In this document: piece after piece, positions 8,450 to 17,345 of the stretch
How the letters are laid out: every line of letters starts with the position of its first letter
How positions within the stretch are numbered: the first letter of the stretch is position 1
Origin: Flavobacteriales bacterium
GTDB lineage: Bacteria > Bacteroidota > Bacteroidia > Flavobacteriales_F > PHOS-HE28
NCBI GenBank assembly: GCA_016721005.1
Contig: JADKJM010000019.1
Location: 736,727 to 800,726 of the forward strand
DNA: 64,000 nucleotides
Reading direction: 5' to 3'
The notes under the pieces: generated by a model
Told to the model about the DNA's origin: nothing
The model's database searches: none
What the model saw: the letters and a program-made list of their open reading frames with translations, nothing else
Position numbers and translations under genes: made by a program

Positions 8450-10024
8450 ATGCGCCGCTATCGCGTTCTTCTGGCTCTTTTTTCGATCATCGATCTGCAT
8501 TCGGCATTCGCCCAGCAGAACGATGTGCCGTTGCAACGCGATATCTACATCGACGTGGAGCGTAACGCCGCGAAGCTTGATGCACGGATCCACTCCGGGC
8601 TGAAGCCGCTGATCGAGAGCCGTGCCGACCTCACCAACGTGATGGGGTACCGCGTTGATAGCTCGAAGTATTACTACGTGGTCACGGAGAAACTCTTCAA
8701 GGAGCACTTGCTCATCGTGAATGAGGGTGACTTCCACCTCACCGTGGATCCGCTCTTCCACCAGGAGTACGGTCGGGATGAAGGCAATACGAGCGCGTAC
8801 GCGGACACCACCCTGCTCTCCTTCAACACGCGCGGATTCTGGGTACGCGGGGATATCGGCCCGAAGGTGTCCTTCCAGACCATGTTCCATGAGAACCAAG
8901 GGCGTGTGCCGCAGTACCTCTACCAACGCGTGCTGCGCACGGAAGTCCTGCCGGGACAGGGACGTGTGAAGATCAAGAACGAGACCCAGTTGGATTACGG
9001 TTGGTCGCAAGGCAACGTGAGCTATTCACCCGTGAAGTGGTTGAACATCCAGCTCGGCCACGGCAAGCACTTCGTGGGGCATGGTTACCGCAGCGTGCTG
9101 CTCAGCGATAACGCGATCAACTCGCCGTACCTCGAGTTCAGCGTTCTGGCTCCGAACAGGAAGTGGCAGTATTCCACCTGGCATACCAAGTTGATGCATG
9201 GTGTTACGCGGGATGATCGGATCGCCTCCGGGGAGAGCAGCGAGAACCTGTTCTATTGGACGCGTGCCCGTTTCCACCATCTGTCCGTGGATCTCGGTCG
9301 CGCACAAGTGGGGCTGTTCGAGGCGACCCTGTTCCGGAACCTGGACCAGGACAGGCAGCAGGCGTTCGATGCGATGGAATTGAACCCGGTCATCGGCCTG
9401 AACACCCTACGCTATGGCTTCGGGAACGGGACCAAATGTTTGGTGGGCACGGACCTGCGTGTGAAGCTCACGGACAAGGCGTACATCTACGGCCAGTTCG
9501 CCACCGATGGCCCGGGCCGCTATGCGTGGCAGGCCGGTGCGCGTGCCTTCGATGTGCTGCGCAAGGACCTGCATGTCCAGGTGGAATACAATGCCGCATC
9601 GCCCTTCATGTACATGAACTCCCCGGTGCGGCAAGCTTACATGCACGGTGGGTACCCGCTGGCGCATCCGTTGGGGACCTCCTTCGGGGAATTCGTCGCC
9701 ATTGTGGATCTCGGCGTGAAGCGTTTCTGGTTCCAAGGGAAGGTGAACCTGGCTGCCTTCGAACGGGATACATCAACGGTCTTCAACAACGGCACGGACC
9801 TCGACCGGCCGGACGTGGACCTCCCTTCACCCGATGGCCCGGTGCATCGTACCCTTACCTACTTGGACCTGAACGCTTCCTACCTGGTCAACCCGAACAC
9901 GAACCTGCGTATCGTGGCAGGTATGTGGCGTCGTGATCAGCCCGGCTCGCCGGATATCGTCCAGAGCACGTACATCTATATCGCCGTGCGCACCAATCTC
10001 TTCAACCGGTATTACGATCTTTGA
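8450..10024 (+). CDS. Wzi/RemB-like outer-membrane beta-barrel protein
   Basis: 524 residues starting MRRYRVLLALFSIIDLHSAF with a Sec signal peptide cleaved near FAQQ. The body is rich in alternating aromatic beta strands. The stretch LGHGKHFVGHGYRSVLLSD and SPYLEF is typical of the capsule-assembly Wzi family and of the Bacteroidota gliding-associated protein RemB. Wzi-type barrels bind surface polysaccharide and anchor it to the outer membrane. A second, diverged paralogue sits at 11155-12747, on the other side of the WecA-type transferase. The start is taken at the ATG that opens the signal peptide. Wzi-fold is likely; assignment as RemB rather than a capsule anchor is open. Confidence 0.8.
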   Translation: MRRYRVLLALFSIIDLHSAFAQQNDVPLQRDIYIDVERNAAKLDARIHSGLKPLIESRADLTNVMGYRVDSSKYYYVVTEKLFKEHLLIVNEGDFHLTVDPLFHQEYGRDEGNTSAYADTTLLSFNTRGFWVRGDIGPKVSFQTMFHENQGRVPQYLYQRVLRTEVLPGQGRVKIKNETQLDYGWSQGNVSYSPVKWLNIQLGHGKHFVGHGYRSVLLSDNAINSPYLEFSVLAPNRKWQYSTWHTKLMHGVTRDDRIASGESSENLFYWTRARFHHLSVDLGRAQVGLFEATLFRNLDQDRQQAFDAMELNPVIGLNTLRYGFGNGTKCLVGTDLRVKLTDKAYIYGQFATDGPGRYAWQAGARAFDVLRKDLHVQVEYNAASPFMYMNSPVRQAYMHGGYPLAHPLGTSFGEFVAIVDLGVKRFWFQGKVNLAAFERDTSTVFNNGTDLDRPDVDLPSPDGPVHRTLTYLDLNASYLVNPNTNLRIVAGMWRRDQPGSPDIVQSTYIYIAVRTNLFNRYYDL

Positions 10025-10042
10025 TCGGGTCTTCCCCCGCAC

Positions 10043-11158
10043 GTGAAAGAACACGGTTACATCCTCCTCTTCGGTTTTGGGACGGCCTTCCTCGTCGTCC
10101 TGCTCACCATGCCGTCCCTGATCAAGGTGGCGCGGATGAAGCACTTGGTCGATGAACCCTCCGAGGAACGCAAGCTCCACCAGAGCAGTGTTCCCACGAT
10201 CGGCGGCATCATCATCTTCGCGGCCATCATTTTCTCCTACGCGCTCTGGTTCCCGGAAGGGCGCTTGATCGGCATGCCGGACGAGGGCTTGCGTTCCCTG
10301 TATCAGGGCATGGGTGCCGCCTACCGCGATTTCAAGTACATCATCGCGGCCATGGTGCTGCTCTTCTTCATCGGGGTGAAGGATGATATCATCGGTTTCT
10401 CGCCGGTGAAGAAGTTGGTCGGGCACATGGTCGTCGGGTACATCCTGGTGATCATGGCCGGGATCCGGATCACCGATATGCACGGGCTCTTCGGTATCTA
10501 TGACCTACCCGCTCCGGTCAGTATCGCCTTTTCCTTGTTCGTTTATGTGGTCCTGGTGAATGCGGTGAACCTGATCGATGGTGTGGATGGATTGGCCGGG
10601 GGTGTGGGCTTCATCGCAGCGATGGCGTACGGCACATGGCTGTACCTGGCCGGGGACGTCACGCATTCATTCCTCGCTTTGGTGCTGGCTGGCGCACTTG
10701 CCGGCTTCCTGGTGTTCAACGTGCATCCCGCCCGGATCTTCATGGGCGACAGCGGTTCGCTGATCATCGGGGCCATCCTGGCGGTGTTGGCCATGCGCGT
10801 GGTGGATCACGACACCTCGCGCCTGCCACTCCAACTACAGCAGCTCTCCCCGCCGATCTTCGCCATGGCCGTGCTCGCCTATCCGCTCGTGGATACCCTG
10901 CGCGTGTTCGTGATCCGCATGAGCAAGGGTACTTCACCCTTCACCGCCGATCGCAATCACATCCACCACCGGTTGCTTGCGCTTGGCTTGGGCCATCGCG
11001 GCACCACCCTCGCTATCTATGTGTATGTGATCGTCGTGATCGCCCTGAGCATGATCACCCGGAAGTGGCAGCCCAACGTCGGGTTGATGGTGATGGGTAC
11101 TTCCGCTTTCGTGCTGGCCATGCTGCCCTTCGTCTGGCCCAAGTCCAACAAGGCATGA
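10043..11158 (+). CDS. WecA/MraY-family undecaprenyl-phosphate glycosyl-1-phosphate transferase
   Basis: 371 residues, GTG start at 10043, about ten or eleven transmembrane segments. It should transfer a sugar-1-phosphate (often GlcNAc-1-P) from a UDP-sugar to undecaprenyl phosphate, initiating O-antigen, capsule or enterobacterial-common-antigen-like synthesis at the inner membrane. Family motifs are intact: DEPSEERKLHQSSVPTIGG in the first cytoplasmic loop, the catalytic NLIDGVDGLAGG, FMGDSGSLIIG and the C-terminal DRNHIHHRLLALGLGH. It overlaps the downstream barrel gene by 4 bases (ATGA), which indicates translational coupling and a shared polysaccharide export task. Confidence 0.93.
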   Translation: MKEHGYILLFGFGTAFLVVLLTMPSLIKVARMKHLVDEPSEERKLHQSSVPTIGGIIIFAAIIFSYALWFPEGRLIGMPDEGLRSLYQGMGAAYRDFKYIIAAMVLLFFIGVKDDIIGFSPVKKLVGHMVVGYILVIMAGIRITDMHGLFGIYDLPAPVSIAFSLFVYVVLVNAVNLIDGVDGLAGGVGFIAAMAYGTWLYLAGDVTHSFLALVLAGALAGFLVFNVHPARIFMGDSGSLIIGAILAVLAMRVVDHDTSRLPLQLQQLSPPIFAMAVLAYPLVDTLRVFVIRMSKGTSPFTADRNHIHHRLLALGLGHRGTTLAIYVYVIVVIALSMITRKWQPNVGLMVMGTSAFVLAMLPFVWPKSNKA

Positions 11159-12747
11159 GGAAGGTGCTGGTGGGTGTCGCCACGTTGGTGGTGGCACAGG
11201 TGTTCCCACAAGCGGGTTGGATGACGTTGAGCCGCGAGGTGGAGCGGCCGTTCAGCGCCCTCATGCATCACACGGGATCCACGATCCACACGGCCATCAG
11301 ACCTTATCGTTCCAGCGAGATCCTGGCACTCGATCCCAAGGATACACTGCGGCTTCCGTCCGCGTTGGCGGCCTTGGACAAGTGGGCCGGTGTGCGCAAC
11401 GGTCGCGCCTTCAGGTGGGGCCCGCTGGTGGATGCACAGGCGATCTACTCATCGGATACGTCATCGAGCTACATCGGTCATCGCGTCGGTGGTGGGTTAT
11501 GGGCCGAGCGCGACATCGGTGTGAAGCTCACCTTCCATCTGGACGGACAGGTCTGGAACGAACGCTTCCCGACCTACTTGGATACGCTGGCCCGTGCCAC
11601 ACAAATGAGCGCAGGTGAAGGCTATGCGTTTGGCGATGCGCCGAACTACACGCATTATGATTGGAACGCTTACGTGAGTTGGGACCCCGGCAAGTACTTC
11701 AACTTCACGTTGGGTCGCGGCAAGAACTTCTTCGGCGAGGGTTACCGGTCGTTGCTGTTGAGTGATGAGGCCACGAGCTATCCGTTCCTCAAGATCACCA
11801 CCACGGTCTGGCACATCAAATACGTGAACCTGTTCACCGTGATGAATGATATCCGTGGCGCGGACGGGAACCCGGCCGACTTCAACCGGAAGTACACGAG
11901 CATGCATTACCTCTCGTGGAACGCAAGCAAGCGATTGAATGTGGCCCTGTTCGAAGCCGTGGTCTGGAGCCAGGGCGACTCGCTCTTCCCTCGGGGCTTC
12001 GACATGAACTACCTGAACCCGATCATCTTCTACCGCCCCGTGGAATACAGCATCGGATCGCCGGACAACGCGTTGATCGGGGGGGCGTTGAACGTGCGCG
12101 TCGGAAAGCACACGCTCATCTACTCACAGGTCATGTTGGATGAATTCCTTTTGAAGGAAGTGCGGGCGGGCAATGGGTGGTACGGCAACAAACAAGCTGC
12201 CCAATTGGGAGTGGTGGCGCGCGATGCGTTCAAGGTGCCGGGTCTTCAGTTGCGGTTGGAATGGAACCTCGTGCGGCCCTTCATGTATACCCACAGCGAT
12301 ACGCGCCAGAACTACGCGCACATGGGGCAGCCATTGGCGCACCCCTACGGATCCAATTTCCAGGAGTTGATCGGGCAGGTGGAATGGTCGCATGGGCGAT
12401 GGCTGCACAGCATACGCACAAGCACCGCTTGGCTCGGTTCCGACACCACCTTCAGCCATGGCAACAACATCTTCCGTCCGGAGAGTGATCGGGTAGGTAG
12501 CGCGACCGGCCTTCGTCAATTCGGGTACCGGATCGGGGATGCGGTGGGTTACACCGTTTTCCACGGCGAACTGAGGACCGGTTACCTGCTTGATGCGAAC
12601 ACGGGCACGCGGATCGAAGCTTCCTATCTATTCCGGCAACGGACAGGTGAAGGGGATCCACAATTGGCGCATGTGTTCCGCCTAGGACTGGTCTGCCATT
12701 TCCGTGAGCGGCACCCGGAACAGGAAGTGCGTTATGTGCTGAATTGA
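11155..12747 (+). CDS. Second Wzi/RemB-like outer-membrane beta-barrel protein
   Basis: 530 residues, ATG overlapping the previous stop. Signal peptide in the first 20 residues. It shares with the 8450 gene the arrangement GRGKNFFGEGYRSLLLSD followed by YPFLKI, and a long series of aromatic beta strands with MQPLAHPYGSNFQEL-like segments near the C-terminus. Overall identity between the two is low, so this is an old duplication with possible division of labour. Coupling to the WecA-type gene suggests it acts on the same glycan. The barrel fold and outer-membrane location are confident, substrate unknown. Confidence 0.8.
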   Translation: MRKVLVGVATLVVAQVFPQAGWMTLSREVERPFSALMHHTGSTIHTAIRPYRSSEILALDPKDTLRLPSALAALDKWAGVRNGRAFRWGPLVDAQAIYSSDTSSSYIGHRVGGGLWAERDIGVKLTFHLDGQVWNERFPTYLDTLARATQMSAGEGYAFGDAPNYTHYDWNAYVSWDPGKYFNFTLGRGKNFFGEGYRSLLLSDEATSYPFLKITTTVWHIKYVNLFTVMNDIRGADGNPADFNRKYTSMHYLSWNASKRLNVALFEAVVWSQGDSLFPRGFDMNYLNPIIFYRPVEYSIGSPDNALIGGALNVRVGKHTLIYSQVMLDEFLLKEVRAGNGWYGNKQAAQLGVVARDAFKVPGLQLRLEWNLVRPFMYTHSDTRQNYAHMGQPLAHPYGSNFQELIGQVEWSHGRWLHSIRTSTAWLGSDTTFSHGNNIFRPESDRVGSATGLRQFGYRIGDAVGYTVFHGELRTGYLLDANTGTRIEASYLFRQRTGEGDPQLAHVFRLGLVCHFRERHPEQEVRYVLN

Positions 12748-12757
12748 TCCCGATCCG

Positions 12758-13702
12758 GTGGCGAACAATACTTTTGGCGCCCGCACCGAACCACCCTTCC
12801 TCCTGTTGGAACGTCCCGAAGCATACTCCACCACTCGCACGTTCGGCCATCGGCTGCGTGATGTAGCCGTCCTCTTCAAGTTGCGCTTGGCTTCCTTGGT
12901 GGTGGTCAGCGCGGTGTTCGGTTACCTGGTCGGTATCCCTGCGGGGGCCTTCGACCTCAACTCCATGGTCATCCTGGTCATCGCCGGCACGATCCTCACC
13001 GGCGCTTCGAATGCCTTGAACCAGGTGCTTGAAGTTCGGGAGGATACCCTTATGCGCCGCACGGCCGAAAGGCCCTTGGTGCGCGGCACGCTCTCCACGT
13101 CGGAAGCGGTATGGGCGGCGTTCATCGCGGGTGGCTTGGGGACCTTCCTCTTGTGGTCCACCTTCGGTCCGCTCACCGGGATCCTGGGCTTCATCTCGCT
13201 TTTCATGTACGTGGCGTTGTACACGCCCTTGAAGAAGCGTTCATCATGGGCCGTCTTCGTTGGCGCTTTTCCAGGGGCCTTCCCTCCGATGCTGGGCTAC
13301 GTGGCGGCAACGGGCCATTTCGACCTGGGTGCCGGCCTGCTCTTCGCGATGCAGTTCATGTGGCAGTTCCCGCACTTCTGGGCCATCGCTTGGGTGTTGG
13401 ATGAGGACTATGCCCGTGCGGGTTACCGGTTGCTCCCTTCCGCCGGTGGGCGTGATGGCCGTAGCGCCTTCCTGATCCTGCTCTATACGCTCTTCCTCAT
13501 TCCTGCAGGGATGCTGCCATGGGTCTTCGGCCTCGTTGGCCCGTGGGCCATGGCGGTGGCGCTGATCATGGGCGTGGTCATGCTCATCCCGGCCTTGATG
13601 CTCTGGAACAAGAAAGAGATCCCGGCCGCCCGTCGTTTGATGTTCGCCAGCTTCATGTACCTGCCCTTGGTGCAACTGGCCTATGTGCTTGACCGGATCT
13701 GA
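12758..13702 (+). CDS. ctaB: Protoheme IX farnesyltransferase (heme O synthase)
   Basis: 314 residues from a GTG start. This UbiA-family membrane enzyme attaches a farnesyl group to heme B, giving heme O for heme-copper oxidases. The prenyl-diphosphate site is visible as NALNQVLEVREDTLMRRTAE followed by RPL, and the second Asp-rich region as DEDYARAGYRLLP. About eight or nine transmembrane helices. The first 30 residues (FGARTEPPF) are an unusual hydrophilic extension. It opens a tightly spaced run of oxidase genes through 17288. Subunits I and II are not in the window and must be elsewhere. Confidence 0.95.
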   Translation: MANNTFGARTEPPFLLLERPEAYSTTRTFGHRLRDVAVLFKLRLASLVVVSAVFGYLVGIPAGAFDLNSMVILVIAGTILTGASNALNQVLEVREDTLMRRTAERPLVRGTLSTSEAVWAAFIAGGLGTFLLWSTFGPLTGILGFISLFMYVALYTPLKKRSSWAVFVGAFPGAFPPMLGYVAATGHFDLGAGLLFAMQFMWQFPHFWAIAWVLDEDYARAGYRLLPSAGGRDGRSAFLILLYTLFLIPAGMLPWVFGLVGPWAMAVALIMGVVMLIPALMLWNKKEIPAARRLMFASFMYLPLVQLAYVLDRI

Positions 13703-13704
13703 CC

Positions 13705-14427
13705 ATGGACGCATTCACCCCGGAAGAAGAACGGCAACGCGCCATCGGCACACGGCGGTTGATGACCTGGCTGATGATCTTCGCGATCGTGATGTTCTTC
13801 GCCGGACTCACCAGTGCGTATATCGTGAGCAAGAGCGCAGGGTATTGGACGCGGATCACCATGCCGCAGCCGTTCTATTGGAGCACCCTGTATGTGGTCC
13901 TGGGAAGTGTCATGCTGCATCTTTCCCTGATCGCCGTCCGCCGCGGGAAAGCGAAGTTGGTGGCCCCGCTGCTGGTGGCGAGCCTAGCGCTCGGCATCGG
14001 CTTCTTCGCCTCCCAGATGCAAGGGTGGAAGGACCTGGTCCGCTTGGGTATCACATGGAGTCCGAACAAGTTGCTGGGGATCGGCGGGACCTACGGCACG
14101 GACTTCACCATTACCAAGGACGGGCAGCCACTGATCCCCGTGGATGGCCACTGGTACACGGCCGATGACACCGGCCGGGAGCACCCGCTGGACGCGGAGA
14201 TCGCCGAGCAGTGGGACCGCACCGGCCCCTACGTGTACACCTTGACCATCGCCCATGCGGCGCACATGGCCTTCGGGCTGTTGAGCCTGGTGATCATGTT
14301 GGGCATGGCCATCCGGCAGCGGTATACCGCTACGGACCATGTGGGTCTGTGGGCAGGTACGGTCTATTGGCATTTCCTCGGCGGCCTGTGGATATACCTC
14401 TTTTTGTTCCTGCGCTTTGTTCACTAA
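13705..14427 (+). CDS. Cytochrome c oxidase subunit III, first copy
   Basis: 240 residues, two bases after ctaB. Multi-helix protein of the CoxC/CtaE family: GTRRLMTWLMIFAIVMFFAG at the first membrane helix and a final HVGLWAGTVYWHFLGGLWIY that is the subunit III end signature (conserved His and Trp). The segment between helices contains a hydrophilic insert of about 60 residues (around 14080-14215) that is longer than in the neighbouring copy. Two adjacent subunit III genes are usual in Bacteroidota caa3-type clusters. Works in the terminal oxidase of the inner membrane. Confidence 0.9.
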   Translation: MDAFTPEEERQRAIGTRRLMTWLMIFAIVMFFAGLTSAYIVSKSAGYWTRITMPQPFYWSTLYVVLGSVMLHLSLIAVRRGKAKLVAPLLVASLALGIGFFASQMQGWKDLVRLGITWSPNKLLGIGGTYGTDFTITKDGQPLIPVDGHWYTADDTGREHPLDAEIAEQWDRTGPYVYTLTIAHAAHMAFGLLSLVIMLGMAIRQRYTATDHVGLWAGTVYWHFLGGLWIYLFLFLRFVH

Positions 14428-14449
14428 CATTGCCGCCGTATAAAAGACC

Positions 14450-15316
14450 ATGGCAGGAGACGCTACCAAAACCTTGAGCAACGACGTCCTATGGGGCGGC
14501 GGAAGGTCCCCGTTCAGCATCAGCTACGGGAAGATGATGATGTGGTTCTTCCTGGTGTCGGACGCGTTGACCTTCAGCGGCTTGCTGACGGCCTACGGAT
14601 TCGTGCGCCACAGCACCACCGAAGCGTGGCCCATCGGGGAGGAGGTCTTCCGGGCACTGCCCTTCACCAACGGCAGTTTCCCGTTGATCTACGTGGCCCT
14701 CATGACGGCCATCCTCATCTTCAGTTCCGTGACCATGGTGCTGGCCGTGGAGGCCGGGCACCGCATGGACAAGGGAGGTGTGATCAAATGGCTTTTCGCC
14801 ACCGTGCTTGGCGGTGCCTTCTTCGTGGGATCGCAAGCATGGGAGTGGAGCCACTTCATCCACGGCGGTGGAGGCTATATCACCACCACGCAAGGGGATA
14901 AGTACTGGGTCCATAACGATGAACACGATACCCACGACCCCACGGCGCACGACAGCTTCCATTTGGTGAAGGCGGTGGAAGGCCATTACCTCAAAGGCGA
15001 GGAGGGCGCAGAACACCTGGACCGTAACGCTTCCTTGGCGATCTGGAATGACCGTGTGTCCTATGTGGACGGTGCGAACATGCGCCGGAACGAATACGGT
15101 CCGCCGCAGTACGCCAACTTCTTCTTCTTCATCACCGGCTTCCACGGTTTCCACGTGTTCAGCGGGGTCATCATCAACCTCATCGTGCTGATCATGGTGG
15201 TGCGGGGTGTCTTCCACCGCCGGGGCCACTATGAAATGGTGGAGAAAGCCGGCCTGTATTGGCACTTCGTGGATCTGGTGTGGGTGTTCGTATTCACCTT
15301 CTTCTATCTGCTCTGA
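14450..15316 (+). CDS. Cytochrome c oxidase subunit III, second copy
   Basis: 288 residues. SYGKMMMWFFLVSDALTFSG at the first helix, FVGSQAWEWSHF in the middle and the ending GLYWHFVDLVWVFVFTFFYLL place it in the heme-copper oxidase subunit III family with the standard terminal motif. A His/Asp-rich loop (about 14900-15000, with HNDEHDTHDPTAHDSFH) is unusual and could bind metal, which is inference. It follows the first copy by 22 bases and precedes subunit IV by 2 bases, so it is certainly co-transcribed. Confidence 0.93.
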   Translation: MAGDATKTLSNDVLWGGGRSPFSISYGKMMMWFFLVSDALTFSGLLTAYGFVRHSTTEAWPIGEEVFRALPFTNGSFPLIYVALMTAILIFSSVTMVLAVEAGHRMDKGGVIKWLFATVLGGAFFVGSQAWEWSHFIHGGGGYITTTQGDKYWVHNDEHDTHDPTAHDSFHLVKAVEGHYLKGEEGAEHLDRNASLAIWNDRVSYVDGANMRRNEYGPPQYANFFFFITGFHGFHVFSGVIINLIVLIMVVRGVFHRRGHYEMVEKAGLYWHFVDLVWVFVFTFFYLL

Positions 15317-15318
15317 TC

Positions 15319-15693
15319 ATGTTGGTACGCGACGATGTCATCGAATACAGCCTGGACGCTCACCACAGCGAGGAGGAAGGCCGGAAGATCCGCCGGAAGA
15401 TCTGGTTGGTGACCTTGCTCCTGAGTGTGGTGACCACCGTGGAAGTGACCCTTGGTGCCTACTGGAAGGACTGGTTCGACCACAGCGCGTGGAATACCAT
15501 CAAGTGGACCTACGTGGTGCTCACACTCGTGAAGGCCACCTATATCGTGATGAGCTTCATGCACCTGGGCGACGAGCGCCGGAACATCCGCGCCATCATC
15601 CTGGTGCCGTACGCGCTGTTCATCCTGTACCTGGTCTTCATTGCCATCTGGGAATCGCAGTACATACACTGGCTCTGGGAGACCTACCTCTGA
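15319..15693 (+). CDS. Cytochrome c oxidase subunit IV-like protein
   Basis: 124 residues with three hydrophobic helices, the pattern of the prokaryotic subunit IV (COX4) family. The stretch WTYVVLTLVKATYIVMSFMH followed by LGDE is the family signature. Its ATG lies 2 bases after the subunit III stop, and the SCO gene starts 1 base after its own stop. It stabilises the oxidase and carries no redox centre. Confidence 0.92.
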   Translation: MLVRDDVIEYSLDAHHSEEEGRKIRRKIWLVTLLLSVVTTVEVTLGAYWKDWFDHSAWNTIKWTYVVLTLVKATYIVMSFMHLGDERRNIRAIILVPYALFILYLVFIAIWESQYIHWLWETYL

Positions 15694-15694
15694 G

Positions 15695-16432
15695 ATGACC
15701 ATCGAGCCCGCGGGCCGGCTGAAGAAGATCCTCATCCTTGGTGGTATCGGCGTGTTCATCGTCGGCCTCTTCGTGTTCTTCTCGCCCTTGTTGGGTATTG
15801 CCAAGCACCACTTCAATTACCTGCCCTATTTCGGGCCGAAGGAGACCGTGGTGGTGCAACGCGATGGGAAGTCGGTGATCGATACGATCTACACCACCGT
15901 TCCACCGTTCAGTTTCATCGATCGGCACGGTAAGCCCTTCACGGACAAGATGGTGGAAGGCAAGATCCTCGTGGTCGATTTCTTCTTCACCCGCTGCACC
16001 TCCATCTGCCCGAAGATGGGTGTGCAGATGCAACAGCTCCAATTGAAGCTCGATGATGATGCGTTCGATGATGTGGTCTTCCTGAGCCACACCGTGGACC
16101 CCGAATACGACACGCCGGAAGTACTGGACGCGTATGCGCACAAACTCCAAGCGGACACCACGCGTTGGAAATTCCTCACCGGCAACAAGGCGGACATCTA
16201 CCTGCAAGGATCCGAGGGCTACTACCTCGCGGCCAAGGAGGATGTGATGGCACCGGGTGGTTTCCTCCATTCGGATCAATTCGTCCTGGTGGACAAGGAC
16301 CGGCACATCCGTGGGTATTACGACGGCACCACCATGGCCGGCATGAATGCACTTGCGGCGGATCTGAAGATGCTCTTGAAGGAGGAGAAGGTCAAGGCCG
16401 CCGATGCGGAGCGCGAACGCCGCAAGCGCTGA
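15695..16432 (+). CDS. SCO1/SenC-family copper chaperone
   Basis: 245 residues: one N-terminal membrane anchor (about 10-32), then a periplasmic thioredoxin-like domain. The copper site is complete, with TRCTSICPK (C101, C105, CxxxC) and the distant His in GGFLHSDQ (H192). It delivers copper to the CuA site of cytochrome c oxidase subunit II. The C-terminal 20 residues are Lys/Arg/Glu-rich and probably disordered. Placement inside the oxidase cluster agrees with the role. Confidence 0.95.
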   Translation: MTIEPAGRLKKILILGGIGVFIVGLFVFFSPLLGIAKHHFNYLPYFGPKETVVVQRDGKSVIDTIYTTVPPFSFIDRHGKPFTDKMVEGKILVVDFFFTRCTSICPKMGVQMQQLQLKLDDDAFDDVVFLSHTVDPEYDTPEVLDAYAHKLQADTTRWKFLTGNKADIYLQGSEGYYLAAKEDVMAPGGFLHSDQFVLVDKDRHIRGYYDGTTMAGMNALAADLKMLLKEEKVKAADAERERRKR

Positions 16433-16436
16433 CCGG

Positions 16437-16988
16437 ATGAAGGAGGCCTATCCGAAGCGAGCGCTGGACGTCGCCGACAAGAAGGCGAACCGCGCGATCT
16501 GGATCTTCTCGGTGATCGTCTTCCTCCTGGTGGTGATCCTGAACCGAGTGCAAGTGCCCGCGCCGGACGGATTCGATGTGCATGTCTTCGCACGCATCAA
16601 CGCAATCCTGAATTCCTTGGTCAGTGTGTTGCTCATCATCGGGTTGCTCACCGCGCGTGCCGGGAAATGGACCGCGCATCGAGGTGTGATGATGAGTGCG
16701 ATCATGCTCTCCGTGCTCTTCCTCGTCTCGTACATCCTGCACCACCTGTTCGCTGGGGACACCCGCTTCGGTGGTACCGGTGCGATCAAGGTGTTCTACT
16801 ACATCATCCTGGCCACGCACATCCTGCTCGCTGCGGGATCGCTTCCCTTCATTCTCTTCACTGCGTACCGTGCGCTGTCCGCGCGCTATCCGGAGCACCG
16901 GAGGATGGCCCGACGGGTCTGGCCGATCTGGCTCTTCGTGAGCCTGAGCGGGGTGGTGGTCTATTTGCTCATATCGCCGTACTACTAG
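16437..16988 (+). CDS. DUF420 membrane protein (CtaM-like)
   Basis: 183 residues, four or five transmembrane helices. The pattern NAILNSLVSVLLIIGLL with HRGVMMSA and a His-rich second half (SYILHHLFAG, ILATHILLA, EHRRMARRVWPIW) matches the DUF420 family, members of which are needed for assembly of heme-copper oxidases in Gram-positive bacteria (CtaM/YozB). It follows the SCO gene by 4 bases. The conserved His residues fit heme handling, which is inference. Confidence 0.92.
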   Translation: MKEAYPKRALDVADKKANRAIWIFSVIVFLLVVILNRVQVPAPDGFDVHVFARINAILNSLVSVLLIIGLLTARAGKWTAHRGVMMSAIMLSVLFLVSYILHHLFAGDTRFGGTGAIKVFYYIILATHILLAAGSLPFILFTAYRALSARYPEHRRMARRVWPIWLFVSLSGVVVYLLISPYY

Positions 16989-17007
16989 GCCGGAACCAAT
17001 TCCGGCC
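16988..17007 (+). terminator. Perfect hairpin after the DUF420 stop
   Basis: GGCCGGAA at 16988-16995 and TTCCGGCC at 17000-17007 with a 4-base loop. It begins on the last base of the TAG stop. No T run follows, so termination strength is uncertain. Confidence 0.45.
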
Positions 17008-17015
17008 CCGGCGGT

Positions 17016-17023
17016 TACATTTG
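17016..17023 (+). promoter_or_regulatory. Candidate -7 element for the small CxxC gene
   Basis: TACATTTG is an exact TAnnTTTG match and ends 7 bases before the ATG at 17031. With the hairpin just upstream, it suggests the small gene has its own promoter. Confidence 0.45.
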
Positions 17024-17030
17024 ATCCGTC

Positions 17031-17288
17031 ATGGGCAGGCTCACCCTCCTTTTCCTTGTCGTACTGCTAGCGTTGCTTCCCGCTGATGTGTGGGCGCAAG
17101 GCTGTGCCATGTGCAAGGCGGTGGCGCAAAGCCGCGATGGCGGGATCTTCGGTGGTGAGCAGCCCATCGGCCGGGGCCTGAACAACGGCATCCTGTACCT
17201 GATGGCCGTGCCCTACTTACTGCTCTTCCTGCTCTTGCGCAAGAAGATCGTGAGCTTCGTGAAGGAGTTCGCGAGTGCGCAAGGGTGA
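17031..17288 (+). CDS. Small membrane protein with CxxC, at the end of the oxidase cluster
   Basis: 85 residues: a signal peptide or first helix (LTLLFLVVLLALLPADVWA), then QGCAMCKAVAQ with a CxxC, and a second helix (GILYLMAVPYLLLFLLL) ending in a Lys-rich tail. The CxxC sits just outside the membrane in the periplasm if the first segment is cleaved or inserted normally. It follows DUF420 in an oxidase cluster, so copper or heme handling is a reasonable guess; I know of no assigned function. Confidence 0.8.
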   Translation: MGRLTLLFLVVLLALLPADVWAQGCAMCKAVAQSRDGGIFGGEQPIGRGLNNGILYLMAVPYLLLFLLLRKKIVSFVKEFASAQG

Positions 17289-17293
17289 GTCCA

Positions 17294-17326
17294 TTGCGGA
17301 TCGCCCACCGGGTTCTCTTACTTTCG
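17294..17326 (+). promoter_or_regulatory. Promoter of the SAM-riboswitch/metH transcript
   Basis: TTG at 17294-17296, a 22-base spacer, then TACTTTCG at 17319-17326, one base from the Bacteroidota TAnnTTTG element. Transcription would begin near 17333, about 13 bases before the riboswitch P1 stem. Confidence 0.5.
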
Positions 17327-17345
17327 CCGCGCGTTCTTTCCATTT

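Noticed and set aside
17031..17288. Assignment of the small CxxC protein as a cytochrome c
   Set aside because: The motif is CAMCK, without the His of CxxCH, so covalent heme attachment is not expected.
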